Positions 8,060 to 16,118 of a DNA stretch of 64,000 nt are shown here, in pieces; position 1 is the stretch's first letter; every line of letters starts with the position of its first letter. Source of the stretch: Clostridiales bacterium (GTDB taxonomy: Bacteria > Bacillota > Clostridia > Oscillospirales > Oscillospiraceae); NCBI GenBank assembly GCA_021201475.1, contig JAJQEV010000010.1:49695-113694 (forward strand), given 5' to 3'. A program made the position numbers and the translations under genes. The notes under the pieces were generated by a model. That model was not told the DNA's origin, ran no database searches, and saw only the letters and a list, made by a program, of their open reading frames with translations.

Positions 8060-9382
8060 GTGAAAACGAGCGTCAGAGGAGCCTTGCAGCAGGCGTATCG
8101 CCAGGTGACGGGCCGATTTCCTGCCACCCGGAAGCTGCTGCGGGCGGCGGTGTTCCAGGGGACGAAGCTGACCTACCGCCTGCGGACGGCCAGAGCGGCC
8201 ACCAACCCGAAGCAGGCGGTGTTCTGCACCTTCTCCGGGCAGAGCTATTCGGACAGCCCCAAGGCCATTTATGAGCGGATGCGCACCGACCCCCGCTTCC
8301 AGGACTGGGAGTTCATCTGGGTGTTCAAGGGGGCGGAGCGGTACCGGGGGGAGTACGGTGCGTCCGTGGGTTTCCCGGTGGAGGATACGTGCACCAGGGT
8401 GGTGGAATACTTCACCCCGGCCTATGAGGCCGCCCTGGGGACGGCGAAATACTGGGTGTTCAACTATCGGGTGAACGAGTATATCTACCCACGGGCCGAC
8501 CAGGTCTATATTGAGTGCTGGCACGGGACACCCCTAAAGCGGCTGGGCCATGACCTCTCCCTGGGGGGCAACGTGTACAACTCCCTGGAGGAGGTCTTTC
8601 GGAAGTTCGACCTGGATCGGGAGAAGATGACCTACCTCCTGTCCCCCTCCCCCTTCGCCTCGGAGAAGTTTTCCTCCGCCTGGGATTTGAAGAAGCACCA
8701 CCGGGAATCCGCCCTATTGGAGGTGGGCTACCCCAGGAACGACTTTCTGCTAAACGCCACCGCTCAGGATGTGGCCGCCATCAAGGCACGGCTGGGCCTT
8801 AACAGGCTGGAGGGCAAAAAAATCATCCTTTACGCCCCCACCTGGCGGGACAACCAGCGTAGCACAGACGAAGGTGGCTTCACCTACGAGTTGGGGCTGA
8901 ACTTTCAGCAGCTGCGCCAGGCGCTGGGGGAGGAATATGTCGTCCTGTTCCGCGCCCACTACCTGGTGGCCAACCGGTTTGACTTCGCCAGCTTTGCAGG
9001 GTTTGTGTACGATGTCTCTGGCTATCCGGACATTAACCACCTGTACCTGGCGGCAGATCTGCTGATTACCGACTACTCCTCCGTGTTCTTTGATTACGCC
9101 ATTCTTCACAAGCCTATGCTCTTTTATATGTACGATCTGGAAGCCTATCGGGACGAGATTCGGGGCTTCTACATGGGGCTGGAGGAGCTGCCCGGCCCCA
9201 TCGTGGAGCGGGAGGAGGACTTGGCGCCCGCCATCCGGGAGGCCATGACGACCGACGCCTATGAGGAAAAGTATCGCGCCTTCTGCGCGAAATTCGCCCC
9301 GCTGGAGGACGGTCACGCCGCCGACCGGGTGATAGACGCCCTGCTGGCGGCAGGCGGCGGGAGCCAGGAGGGAACGCCATGA
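8060..9382 (+). CDS. CDP-glycerol glycerophosphotransferase family protein (2)
   Basis: The 440-residue TagF-like transferase begins at a GTG with only a weak ribosome site. Conserved motifs include FCTFSGQSYSDSPKAIYE near the N-terminus, ECWHGTPLKRLG, ILYAPTWRDNQ, VVLFRAHYLVANRF and LLITDYSSVFFDYA, containing the His residues implicated in glycerophosphate transfer. It ends overlapping the next gene by four bases (ATGA), indicating coupled translation. The close similarity to the third gene suggests tandem duplication and division of labour in a teichoic-acid-like pathway. Confidence 0.87.
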   Translation: MKTSVRGALQQAYRQVTGRFPATRKLLRAAVFQGTKLTYRLRTARAATNPKQAVFCTFSGQSYSDSPKAIYERMRTDPRFQDWEFIWVFKGAERYRGEYGASVGFPVEDTCTRVVEYFTPAYEAALGTAKYWVFNYRVNEYIYPRADQVYIECWHGTPLKRLGHDLSLGGNVYNSLEEVFRKFDLDREKMTYLLSPSPFASEKFSSAWDLKKHHRESALLEVGYPRNDFLLNATAQDVAAIKARLGLNRLEGKKIILYAPTWRDNQRSTDEGGFTYELGLNFQQLRQALGEEYVVLFRAHYLVANRFDFASFAGFVYDVSGYPDINHLYLAADLLITDYSSVFFDYAILHKPMLFYMYDLEAYRDEIRGFYMGLEELPGPIVEREEDLAPAIREAMTTDAYEEKYRAFCAKFAPLEDGHAADRVIDALLAAGGGSQEGTP

Positions 9383-10662
9383 GCGGACTGAAAAACAACC
9401 TTTACGATTTGGTGGAGCGCTGGACGCCTGTGCGCCGGGCGGCCCGGGATGCTGTGACGGCGCTGCGCCGCCTCCAGTTTTGGCGGCAGACCCGGGGCTG
9501 CAAGGTGGAGGACGACCTGGTGTTGTTCTGCACCTTTGGCGGGAAGAGCTACGCCGACAGCCCCCGGGCGGTGTACCAGTATATGCTGTCTGACCACCGT
9601 TACGACGGCTATCGCTTTGTGTGGGCCTTTCAGCAGCCGGAGCAATTTCCCCAGGTGGCGGCGATGCCCCGGACGGAGGTGGTGGCCTACGGCAGCCAGG
9701 CGTACAACCGCAAAATGGCGGAGGCCAAATACTGGGTACTGAACTTCCGGGTGGCCGACCACATCTGGCCCAGGGAGGGCCAGGTGTACGTCCAGTGCTG
9801 GCACGGCACGCCCCTGAAGCGGCTGGGCTACGACATCCGGGAGGAGAGCAACGCCAACAGCATGAACAGTCTGGCGGAGATTCGCCAGAAGTACGACCTG
9901 GACGCCGCCAAGCTGACTTACCTGCTGTCTCCGTCCCCCTTCACCACGGAGGTGTTTATCTCCGCCTGGAATTTGAAGGCCAGGGGCAAGGAAGGGGCCA
10001 TCCTGGAGCTGGGCTATCCCCGGAACGACGATTTGAAGAACTGCACCCCAGAGGAACTGGCCGCCGTTCGCAGCCGCCTGGGGCTGACGGAGGAGGCGCT
10101 GCACGGGCGGAAGGTGCTGCTCTACGCCCCCACCTTCCGGGACAACCAGCACCAGGGCGGCGGCTACCGCTACACCCCCCAGGTGGATTTCCAGCGTTTG
10201 CGGGAGGCGCTGGGGGAGGACTATGTGCTGCTGTTCCGGGCCCACTACCTGGTGGCCAGCGCCTTTGACTTCTCGGCGTATGGGGATTTTATTCAAAACG
10301 TGTCGGACTACCCCGACATCAACGACCTGTACCTGGTCTCGGACGCACTGATTACCGACTACTCCTCTGTGTTCTTTGATTATGCCATCCTGGGCCGCCC
10401 GGAAATTTTCTATATGTACGACCTGGAGGACTACCGGGACACCATACGGGGCTTTTATCTCAGCCTGGAGGAGCTGCCCGGCCCAATCGTGCAGACGGAG
10501 GAGGCGCTGATTGCCGCCATCCGCAGCGCCTGGACGGATTGCAGCTATAACGAGCGGTACGCCCACTTTACCCGCCGGTTCAACCCCCTGGAGGACGGCC
10601 AGGCGGCTCAGCGGCTGGCTGAAGCGGTTTTTCCCACGGAAAATGGGGGAAAAGAGGGCTGA
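9379..10662 (+). CDS. CDP-glycerol glycerophosphotransferase family protein (3)
   Basis: The 427-residue paralogue of the preceding gene shares the same motif order: LFCTFGGKSYADSPRAVYQ, QCWHGTPLKRLGYD, LLYAPTFRDNQ, VLLFRAHYLVASAF and LITDYSSVFFDYAILG. Its start ATGA overlaps the preceding stop. Likely it acts after or alternately with copy 2 in polymer extension. No transporter or polyprenyl-linked glycosyltransferase gene is adjacent, so the rest of the pathway lies elsewhere. Confidence 0.87.
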   Translation: MSGLKNNLYDLVERWTPVRRAARDAVTALRRLQFWRQTRGCKVEDDLVLFCTFGGKSYADSPRAVYQYMLSDHRYDGYRFVWAFQQPEQFPQVAAMPRTEVVAYGSQAYNRKMAEAKYWVLNFRVADHIWPREGQVYVQCWHGTPLKRLGYDIREESNANSMNSLAEIRQKYDLDAAKLTYLLSPSPFTTEVFISAWNLKARGKEGAILELGYPRNDDLKNCTPEELAAVRSRLGLTEEALHGRKVLLYAPTFRDNQHQGGGYRYTPQVDFQRLREALGEDYVLLFRAHYLVASAFDFSAYGDFIQNVSDYPDINDLYLVSDALITDYSSVFFDYAILGRPEIFYMYDLEDYRDTIRGFYLSLEELPGPIVQTEEALIAAIRSAWTDCSYNERYAHFTRRFNPLEDGQAAQRLAEAVFPTENGGKEG

Positions 10663-10748
10663 CAAATGGGCAAAACCGCCAAAGCGGGGGTAAAAATCCG
10701 CCGCTTTCCCTGAAAAGAGACGAAATTTATACTGTGGAAAGAAATCCC

Positions 10749-10777
10749 TTGCATTGCGGCGAGGTTTGTGCTAGAAT
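10749..10777 (+). promoter_or_regulatory. Promoter of the rimP-nusA-infB operon
   Basis: TTGCAT (10749-10754), a 17-base spacer and TAGAAT (10772-10777) match a sigma-A promoter. They stand about 125 bases before rimP and directly before a terminator-like hairpin. Confidence 0.7.
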
Positions 10778-10803
10778 ACTATTGTTAAGGTAGCATCAAT
10801 GAT

Positions 10804-10835
10804 AAGAGTGGAGTTTCGGCTCCGCTCTTTCTTTT
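10804..10835 (+). terminator. Leader hairpin with U-tract ahead of rimP (attenuator-like)
   Basis: AAGAGTGGAG TTTCGG CTCCGCTCTT followed by TTCTTTT is a compact intrinsic-terminator shape. It lies only about 20 bases after the predicted transcription start, inside the leader of the operon that encodes NusA, a termination factor. Attenuation by NusA is plausible but not shown. Confidence 0.6.
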
Positions 10836-10901
10836 GAGATTTTCCCGCAGGCAGCGGGGTACGCACCGTTGGCGGTCTGCGGCGGCGAAGGGTAGGATAC
10901 G

Positions 10902-11360
10902 ATGAAAAAAGTGACGGAACTGACCGCAGAGCTGGCGGCCCCCTTTATAAAAGCGGCAGGCTGTACCTTGTGGGATGTGGAATATGTCCGGGAGGGCGGC
11001 ACCTGGTACCTGCGGGTGTATATCGACTGCGAGGGCGGCGTGAATATCGACCAGTGTGAGCAGGTGCATCGGCCTCTGGGGGACGCCCTGGATGAGGCAG
11101 ACCCCATCGAGGGGAGCTACGTCCTGGAGGTCTGCTCTGCCGGGTGCGACCGGGCACTGAAAAAGCCCCGGCACTTCGCCGCCTGCATGGGACAGGAGGT
11201 GGAGGTGCGCCTCTATCGCCCTCTGAACGGCAGCAAGGAATACCGGGGTACCCTGACCGGTTACGACCAGGGGGATGTGACCATCGAGATCCCAGGGGGC
11301 GAGGCCATGCGCTTTGCCAAGAAGGAGCTGGCGCTGGTGCGCCTTTACGTTGACTTTTAA
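10902..11360 (+). CDS. rimP: Ribosome maturation factor RimP
   Basis: The 152-residue protein has the two-domain RimP pattern. The N-terminal part includes GCTLWDVEYVREGGTWYLRVYID and CEQVHRPLGDALDEADPI...YVLEVCSAGCDRALKKPRHF, and the C-terminal SH3-like part includes YRGTLTGYDQGDVTIEI. RimP aids 30S subunit maturation. It heads the conserved nusA operon. The usual SSPGxDRPL motif reads CSAGCDRAL here, a mild divergence. Confidence 0.93.
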   Translation: MKKVTELTAELAAPFIKAAGCTLWDVEYVREGGTWYLRVYIDCEGGVNIDQCEQVHRPLGDALDEADPIEGSYVLEVCSAGCDRALKKPRHFAACMGQEVEVRLYRPLNGSKEYRGTLTGYDQGDVTIEIPGGEAMRFAKKELALVRLYVDF

Positions 11361-11393
11361 GGAGACCAAACTAGATAGGAGTGTAGCTGTGAC

Positions 11394-12656
11394 ATGGCAA
11401 AACGTGCAGTAAAAAAGGGCCCCACGCCGGAAGAGGATGCAAAGGAATTCTTTGCGGCGCTGGATCAGATTGAAGAAGAACGCGGCATTCCCAAATCCTA
11501 TATGCTGGAGAAGATTGAGCAGGCCCTGCTCACCGCTTATAAGCATGACCACGACAAAATCACGGATAACGTCTCCGTGGTATTCGACGAGGAGAAGCTG
11601 GACATCCGCATGGTGGTGCGCCGTGACGTGGTGGAGGAAGTAGACAATCCGGACACGGAAATCTCCCTGGAGGACGCCCGCCAGTATCTGCCCTCCGTCC
11701 AACTGGGGGACGTAGTGAAGAAGGAAATCAAAATCAAGAACTTTGGCCGGGTAGCGGCCCAGACCGCTCGCCAGGTTATCGTCCAGGGCATCCGGGAAGC
11801 GGAGCGCAACATGGTCTTTGACGCCTTCGACGCCAAGACTAAGGAAATGCTCTCCGGTACCGTCTCCCGTACCGACCCCCGCACCGGCGCGCTGTATGTA
11901 AGGCTGACGGCAGGGAAGGAAAAGACCGACGCCCTGCTCTCCGCAAGCGAGCAGGTCAGGGGCGAGTATTACAAGGAGGGCGACCGTATCCGCGTCTATG
12001 TGGTGGAGGTACGCCGCACCACCCGGGGGACACAGGTAGTGATTTCCCGCACCCATGCAGGGCTGGTGAAGCGGCTCTTTGAGCTGGAGGTGCCGGAGAT
12101 TTTCGACGGCGTAGTGGAAATCAAATCCATTGCCCGGGAGGCCGGCAGCCGCACCAAGATGGCCGTTTGGTCCAATGACCCGGATGTCGACCCCATCGGG
12201 GCCTGCGTGGGCGCCCGAGGCGCCCGTGTCAACGCCATCGTGGAGGAACTTCACGGCGAAAAGGTGGACATCATCAAGTACAATGAGGATATGAGCGCCT
12301 ACATCGCCGCAGCCCTGGCCCCCGCCTCGGTGCTCAGCGTGACGATGGTGGAGGAGAAGAGTTACCGCGTGGTGGTGCCTGATGACCAGCTGAGCCTCGC
12401 CATCGGCAAGGAGGGGCAGAACGCCCGCCTGGCCGCCCGGCTCACCGGCTGCAAAATCGACATCAAGAGCCTCTCCGCCGCCCAGGAGGAGGACGCTCAG
12501 AAGGAAGCCCAGGCCGAGGCCGCGGCGGAGGAAGCGCCGCTGCTGGACGCGGAAACGGAGGCGCTGTTCGCCGATGAGGCCGAAGCCGCCGCAGAACAGG
12601 AGGACGACCTGTTCGCGCAGGATGAAGAAGCCCCGGCGGAGGAGACCGAAGAATAA
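11394..12656 (+). CDS. nusA: Transcription termination/antitermination factor NusA
   Basis: The 420-residue protein has the NusA N-terminal RNA-polymerase-binding domain (residues about 10-125, [18 protein letters not shown]), an S1 domain (about 135-200, [17 protein letters not shown]) and two KH domains ([19 protein letters not shown] and [20 protein letters not shown]). It ends in an acidic tail of about 60 residues. NusA modulates pausing, termination and antitermination at RNA polymerase. It follows rimP by 33 bases. No C-terminal acidic-repeat (AR) domains of the proteobacterial type are present. Confidence 0.95.
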   Translation: MAKRAVKKGPTPEEDAKEFFAALDQIEEERGIPKSYMLEKIEQALLTAYKHDHDKITDNVSVVFDEEKLDIRMVVRRDVVEEVDNPDTEISLEDARQYLPSVQLGDVVKKEIKIKNFGRVAAQTARQVIVQGIREAERNMVFDAFDAKTKEMLSGTVSRTDPRTGALYVRLTAGKEKTDALLSASEQVRGEYYKEGDRIRVYVVEVRRTTRGTQVVISRTHAGLVKRLFELEVPEIFDGVVEIKSIAREAGSRTKMAVWSNDPDVDPIGACVGARGARVNAIVEELHGEKVDIIKYNEDMSAYIAAALAPASVLSVTMVEEKSYRVVVPDDQLSLAIGKEGQNARLAARLTGCKIDIKSLSAAQEEDAQKEAQAEAAAEEAPLLDAETEALFADEAEAAAEQEDDLFAQDEEAPAEETEE

Positions 12657-12695
12657 CGCGCAGCGCGCTGCGCCGAGAGCGAGGAGGGAAGCCTC

Positions 12696-12971
12696 ATGCC
12701 AAAAAAGATACCCATGCGGCAATGCGTTGGCTGCCGGGAAATGAAGCCCAAGCGGGAGCTGATTCGGGTGGTAAAAAGCCCAGAGGGGGAGCTTTCCCTG
12801 GATTTCCGGGGGAAGAAGCCCGGACGGGGCGCTTACGTCTGCCCCAACCCGGCCTGCCTGAAAAAAGCGAAGAAGTCCAACGCACTGGGCCGCGCCTTTG
12901 AGGTAGCCATCCCCGCCGAGGTCTATGACGCGCTGGAAGCGCAGATGGCCCAGAGGGATGGGGATGGATAA
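12696..12971 (+). CDS. ylxR: YlxR family RNA-binding protein
   Basis: The 91-residue YlxR/DUF448 protein has the family signatures PMRQCVGCREMKPKRELIRVV and KPGRGAYVCPNPACLKKA. It lies in the conserved nusA-ylxR-L7Ae-infB order. YlxR is a small RNA-binding protein, reported in other Firmicutes to influence RNase P. It overlaps the next gene by a few bases. Confidence 0.93.
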   Translation: MPKKIPMRQCVGCREMKPKRELIRVVKSPEGELSLDFRGKKPGRGAYVCPNPACLKKAKKSNALGRAFEVAIPAEVYDALEAQMAQRDGDG

Positions 12972-13356
12972 CCGGTTCCTGTCCCTGCTGGGGCTGTGCA
13001 AGCGGGCGGGAAAGCTGGCCGCCGGGGAGACCCTGGCGCTGGAGGCCATCGAGGCCCACAAGGCCCGCCTGGTGCTGGTGACGGAGGACTGCTCCCCCCG
13101 CTCCCTGCGGAAGCTGACCAACGCCTGCGGCGAGCGGGTTCCCCTGATGCAGATGGCCCTCAGCCGGGCGGCGCTGGGCAGCGCCCTGGGCTGGGACGCC
13201 TGCGCGGCCGTGGCCGTGGAGGATGCGGGCTTCGCCGCCAAACTGGCCGAGCTTGTGGCTCAGGCTCAGCCGGAGTACGCGGCCCTGGCGGATGCGGTTG
13301 CCGCCCGGCAGGAGAAGCTGCTCCGCAGAAAGAAAGAGAAGCCCAGAAGGAAGTAA
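12964..13356 (+). CDS. L7Ae/L30e-family ribosomal-associated protein
   Basis: The product is about 130 residues, starting MDNRFLSLLGLCKRAGKLAAGE, the signature of the YlxQ/L7Ae-like K-turn-binding family. It continues with KARLVLVTEDCSPRS and ends in a Lys/Arg-rich tail. It likely binds kink-turn RNA. Two in-frame ATGs (12958 and 12964) compete; both overlap the end of ylxR, so translation is coupled. Confidence 0.88.
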   Translation: MDNRFLSLLGLCKRAGKLAAGETLALEAIEAHKARLVLVTEDCSPRSLRKLTNACGERVPLMQMALSRAALGSALGWDACAAVAVEDAGFAAKLAELVAQAQPEYAALADAVAARQEKLLRRKKEKPRRK

Positions 13357-13484
13357 CGCTTCTTTCCCAGGCGTTCCGAATATAGTACCGATCCCTTTGG
13401 GATTTCACGCAATATCGTGGGGGCTGTTGCCGAACAGGCAGCGGTGTCCGGCGGTATGGATTGTAGGAGGTGGCTGATTTTAGT

Positions 13485-15911
13485 ATGGATAACAAGTATA
13501 GAGTGCGCGAGGTAGCGAAGGATTTTACCCTGAACGGGAAGGCAATCGGCAACAAGGCGGTGACGGAGATTTTGACGAAGTACGCCTCCGCCCCCAGCAG
13601 CACCCAGGCGGTGCTGAGTGAGAGCGAGCTTGCCATCCTCTTCGACTACCTGACGCTGAACAACCAAATCGACGATTTGGCGGAGGTGTTCGCAGAGGCG
13701 GCGGCTCCGGCCAAACCCGCCCAGGAGGAGCAGGCGCAGAAGAAGGCAAAGAAGCCGGCTGCTCCCGCCAAGGGCGATAAGCAGGAAAGCACCAAGCCCG
13801 CCCCGACCGAGCAGCCCAAGGCGGCGAAAACGCCTGCCAAGGGCGGCGCAAAGCCCCAGGTTCAGGCCAAACAGCCGGAGGCCCAGAAGCCCCAGGGTGG
13901 CAAGGCGCAGCCCGCCAGCCGCGTGCCCCAGAAAAAGGTGGTCAACACCCGCAACAATGTGGATGTGAACCTTGGCCGCTACGACGCCCACCTGGATGAG
14001 CTGGCCCCGGACCATGCGGATCGGATGGTCAGCGGCAAGCAGAAAATTTCCTCCAAGCGTTCCCAGCAGCAACGCACGGGCAAGCAGTCCGCCAAGCGCC
14101 GCCAGGAGGAGCAGCAGCAGCGCCTGCGCAGAATGCAGCAGGAGGCCGCCCGGAAGGCTCCGGTGAAAGTGCAGATCCCCGATGAAATCACCGTGGGCGA
14201 GCTGGCCATGCGGATGAAGAAGTCCGCCGCCGAGGTGGTGAAGAAGCTGATTTCCGAGGGCGTCATGGCCTCCGTCAGCGACACCATTGATTTTGACACC
14301 GCCGCCATCGTGGCCGAGGAGTTGGGCTGCAAGGTGGAGCATGAGGTGGTCGTCACCATTGAGGAGCGGCTCATCGACACCACGGAGGATGCCGAAGCCG
14401 ACCTGGTGCCTCGCGCCCCGGTCATTGTGGTCATGGGCCATGTTGACCACGGCAAGACCTCCCTGCTGGACTATATCCGCTCCTCCAGCGTGGCCTCCGG
14501 CGAGGCGGGCGGCATCACCCAGGCCATCGGCGCGTATCAGGTGAAGGTGCAGGAAAAGACCGTCACCTTCCTGGACACCCCTGGCCACGAGGCGTTCACC
14601 GCCATGCGGGCCAGAGGCGCTATGGTGACGGACATCGCCATCCTGGTGGTGGCGGGCAATGACGGCATCATGCCCCAGACCATAGAGGCCATCAACCACG
14701 CCAAGGCGGCGGAAATTCCCATCGTCGTGGCCGTCAACAAGATGGACCTGCCCGGGGCCGACGCGGAAAAGGTGAAGCAGGAGTTGACCAAGTACGACCT
14801 GCTGGCCGAGGACTGGGGCGGCGACACCATTGTGGTGCCCATCTCCGCCAAGACCGGCCAGGGCATTGACGAGCTGCTGGAGAACGTGCTGCTGGTGGCC
14901 GAGATGCGGGAGTTGAAGGCCAACCCCAACCGGGCCGCCAAGGGCAGCGTCATTGAGGCTCGGCTGGACAAGGGCCGCGGCCCCATCGCCACCCTGCTGG
15001 TGCAGAACGGCACCCTGAAGGTGGGCGATGTTATCATCGCCGGGACGGCTGTGGGCCGCGTCCGCGCCATGACCGACTACCGTGGCCGCCGCCTGAAAAC
15101 CGCAGGCCCCTCCGTTCCGGTGGAAATCACCGGTATGTCCGAGGTGCCCGGCGCCGGCGACGACTTCTACGCCGTTGCCGATGAGCGCATGGCCCGTGAA
15201 CTGGCCGAGCAGCGCAAGCAGGAGCAGAAGGCGGCAGCCGCCGCGCCGGTGGCCAAGAAGGTCAGCCTGGACGATTTGTTCAGCCAAATCAGCGCAGGTG
15301 ACGTGAAGGATTTGAACATCATCGTCAAGGCGGATGTCCAGGGCAGCGTGGAAGCGGTGAAGGAGAACCTGGAGAAAATCTCCAACGACGAGGTGCGCGT
15401 CCGGGTCATTCACGGCGGCGTTGGCGCCATCAACGAGAGCGACGTCATGCTGGCCTCCACCTCCAACGCCATCATCGTGGGCTTCAACGTCCGCCCGGAG
15501 CCGGTGGCCAAGAGCATGGCCGAGCGCAACAAGGTGGATATGCGGATGTACCGGGTCATTTACGAGTGCATCGAGGAAATCGAGGCCGCCATGAAGGGCC
15601 TGCTGGCCCCCAAGTACAAGGAAGTGGAGTTGGGCCGCGTGGAAGTCCGCCAGGTCTACAAAATCACCAACGTGGGCATGGTGGCTGGCTCCTATGTGCT
15701 GGAGGGTAAGGCCACCCGCTCCGCCAAGGTGCGGCTGGTGCGGGACGGCGTCGTGGTCTACGAGGGCGAAATCGCCTCCTTGCAGCGCTTCAAGGACTCC
15801 GTCCGGGAGGTGGCCGCCGGTTACGAGTGCGGCATCACCCTGGAGAAGTTCAGCGACGTGAAGGTGGGCGACATCCTGGAATGCTATGAAATGCAGGAGA
15901 TTCAGCAGTGA
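13485..15911 (+). CDS. infB: Translation initiation factor IF-2
   Basis: The product is about 808 residues. It has an N-terminal IF2N-like segment, an Ala/Pro/Lys/Gln-rich linker (about 75-215) and a second IF2N ([20 protein letters not shown]). The GTPase shows G1 GHVDHGKT near residue 317, G3 DTPGHE, G4 NKMD and a SAKT motif, followed by domains II-IV. IF-2 delivers initiator tRNA to the 30S subunit. The ATG at 13485 is chosen; the GTG at 13470 lies inside the AGGAGG ribosome site. A terminator follows, ending the operon. Confidence 0.95.
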   Translation: MDNKYRVREVAKDFTLNGKAIGNKAVTEILTKYASAPSSTQAVLSESELAILFDYLTLNNQIDDLAEVFAEAAAPAKPAQEEQAQKKAKKPAAPAKGDKQESTKPAPTEQPKAAKTPAKGGAKPQVQAKQPEAQKPQGGKAQPASRVPQKKVVNTRNNVDVNLGRYDAHLDELAPDHADRMVSGKQKISSKRSQQQRTGKQSAKRRQEEQQQRLRRMQQEAARKAPVKVQIPDEITVGELAMRMKKSAAEVVKKLISEGVMASVSDTIDFDTAAIVAEELGCKVEHEVVVTIEERLIDTTEDAEADLVPRAPVIVVMGHVDHGKTSLLDYIRSSSVASGEAGGITQAIGAYQVKVQEKTVTFLDTPGHEAFTAMRARGAMVTDIAILVVAGNDGIMPQTIEAINHAKAAEIPIVVAVNKMDLPGADAEKVKQELTKYDLLAEDWGGDTIVVPISAKTGQGIDELLENVLLVAEMRELKANPNRAAKGSVIEARLDKGRGPIATLLVQNGTLKVGDVIIAGTAVGRVRAMTDYRGRRLKTAGPSVPVEITGMSEVPGAGDDFYAVADERMARELAEQRKQEQKAAAAAPVAKKVSLDDLFSQISAGDVKDLNIIVKADVQGSVEAVKENLEKISNDEVRVRVIHGGVGAINESDVMLASTSNAIIVGFNVRPEPVAKSMAERNKVDMRMYRVIYECIEEIEAAMKGLLAPKYKEVELGRVEVRQVYKITNVGMVAGSYVLEGKATRSAKVRLVRDGVVVYEGEIASLQRFKDSVREVAAGYECGITLEKFSDVKVGDILECYEMQEIQQ

Positions 15912-15936
15912 GCTGGGCAGCCTGCCCGACAAGGCT

Positions 15937-15980
15937 TGCCTGCATCGGAGCGATTCGCTCCGGTGCAGGCAGTTTTTATT
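15937..15980 (+). terminator. Terminator of the rimP-infB operon
   Basis: The strong hairpin TGCCTGCATCGGAGCG ATT CGCTCCGGTGCAGGCA is followed by TTTTT. It lies about 25 bases after the infB stop. Confidence 0.92.
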
Positions 15981-16026
15981 GTTCAGCACTGTGGGAAACT
16001 GCGGCGCGGAACGGCGAAACTATGGA

Positions 16027-16055
16027 TTGTAAACCGGCCAAATCTGTGATATACT
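16027..16055 (+). promoter_or_regulatory. Promoter of polA
   Basis: TTGTAA (16027-16032) and TATACT (16050-16055) are 17 bases apart, about 60 bases before the polA start and after the infB terminator. Confidence 0.65.
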
Positions 16056-16118
16056 TTGTTATTACCATCCAGATTGACAATTCCATTCAACGGAGATATT
16101 GTTGGAGGCATAAATACT

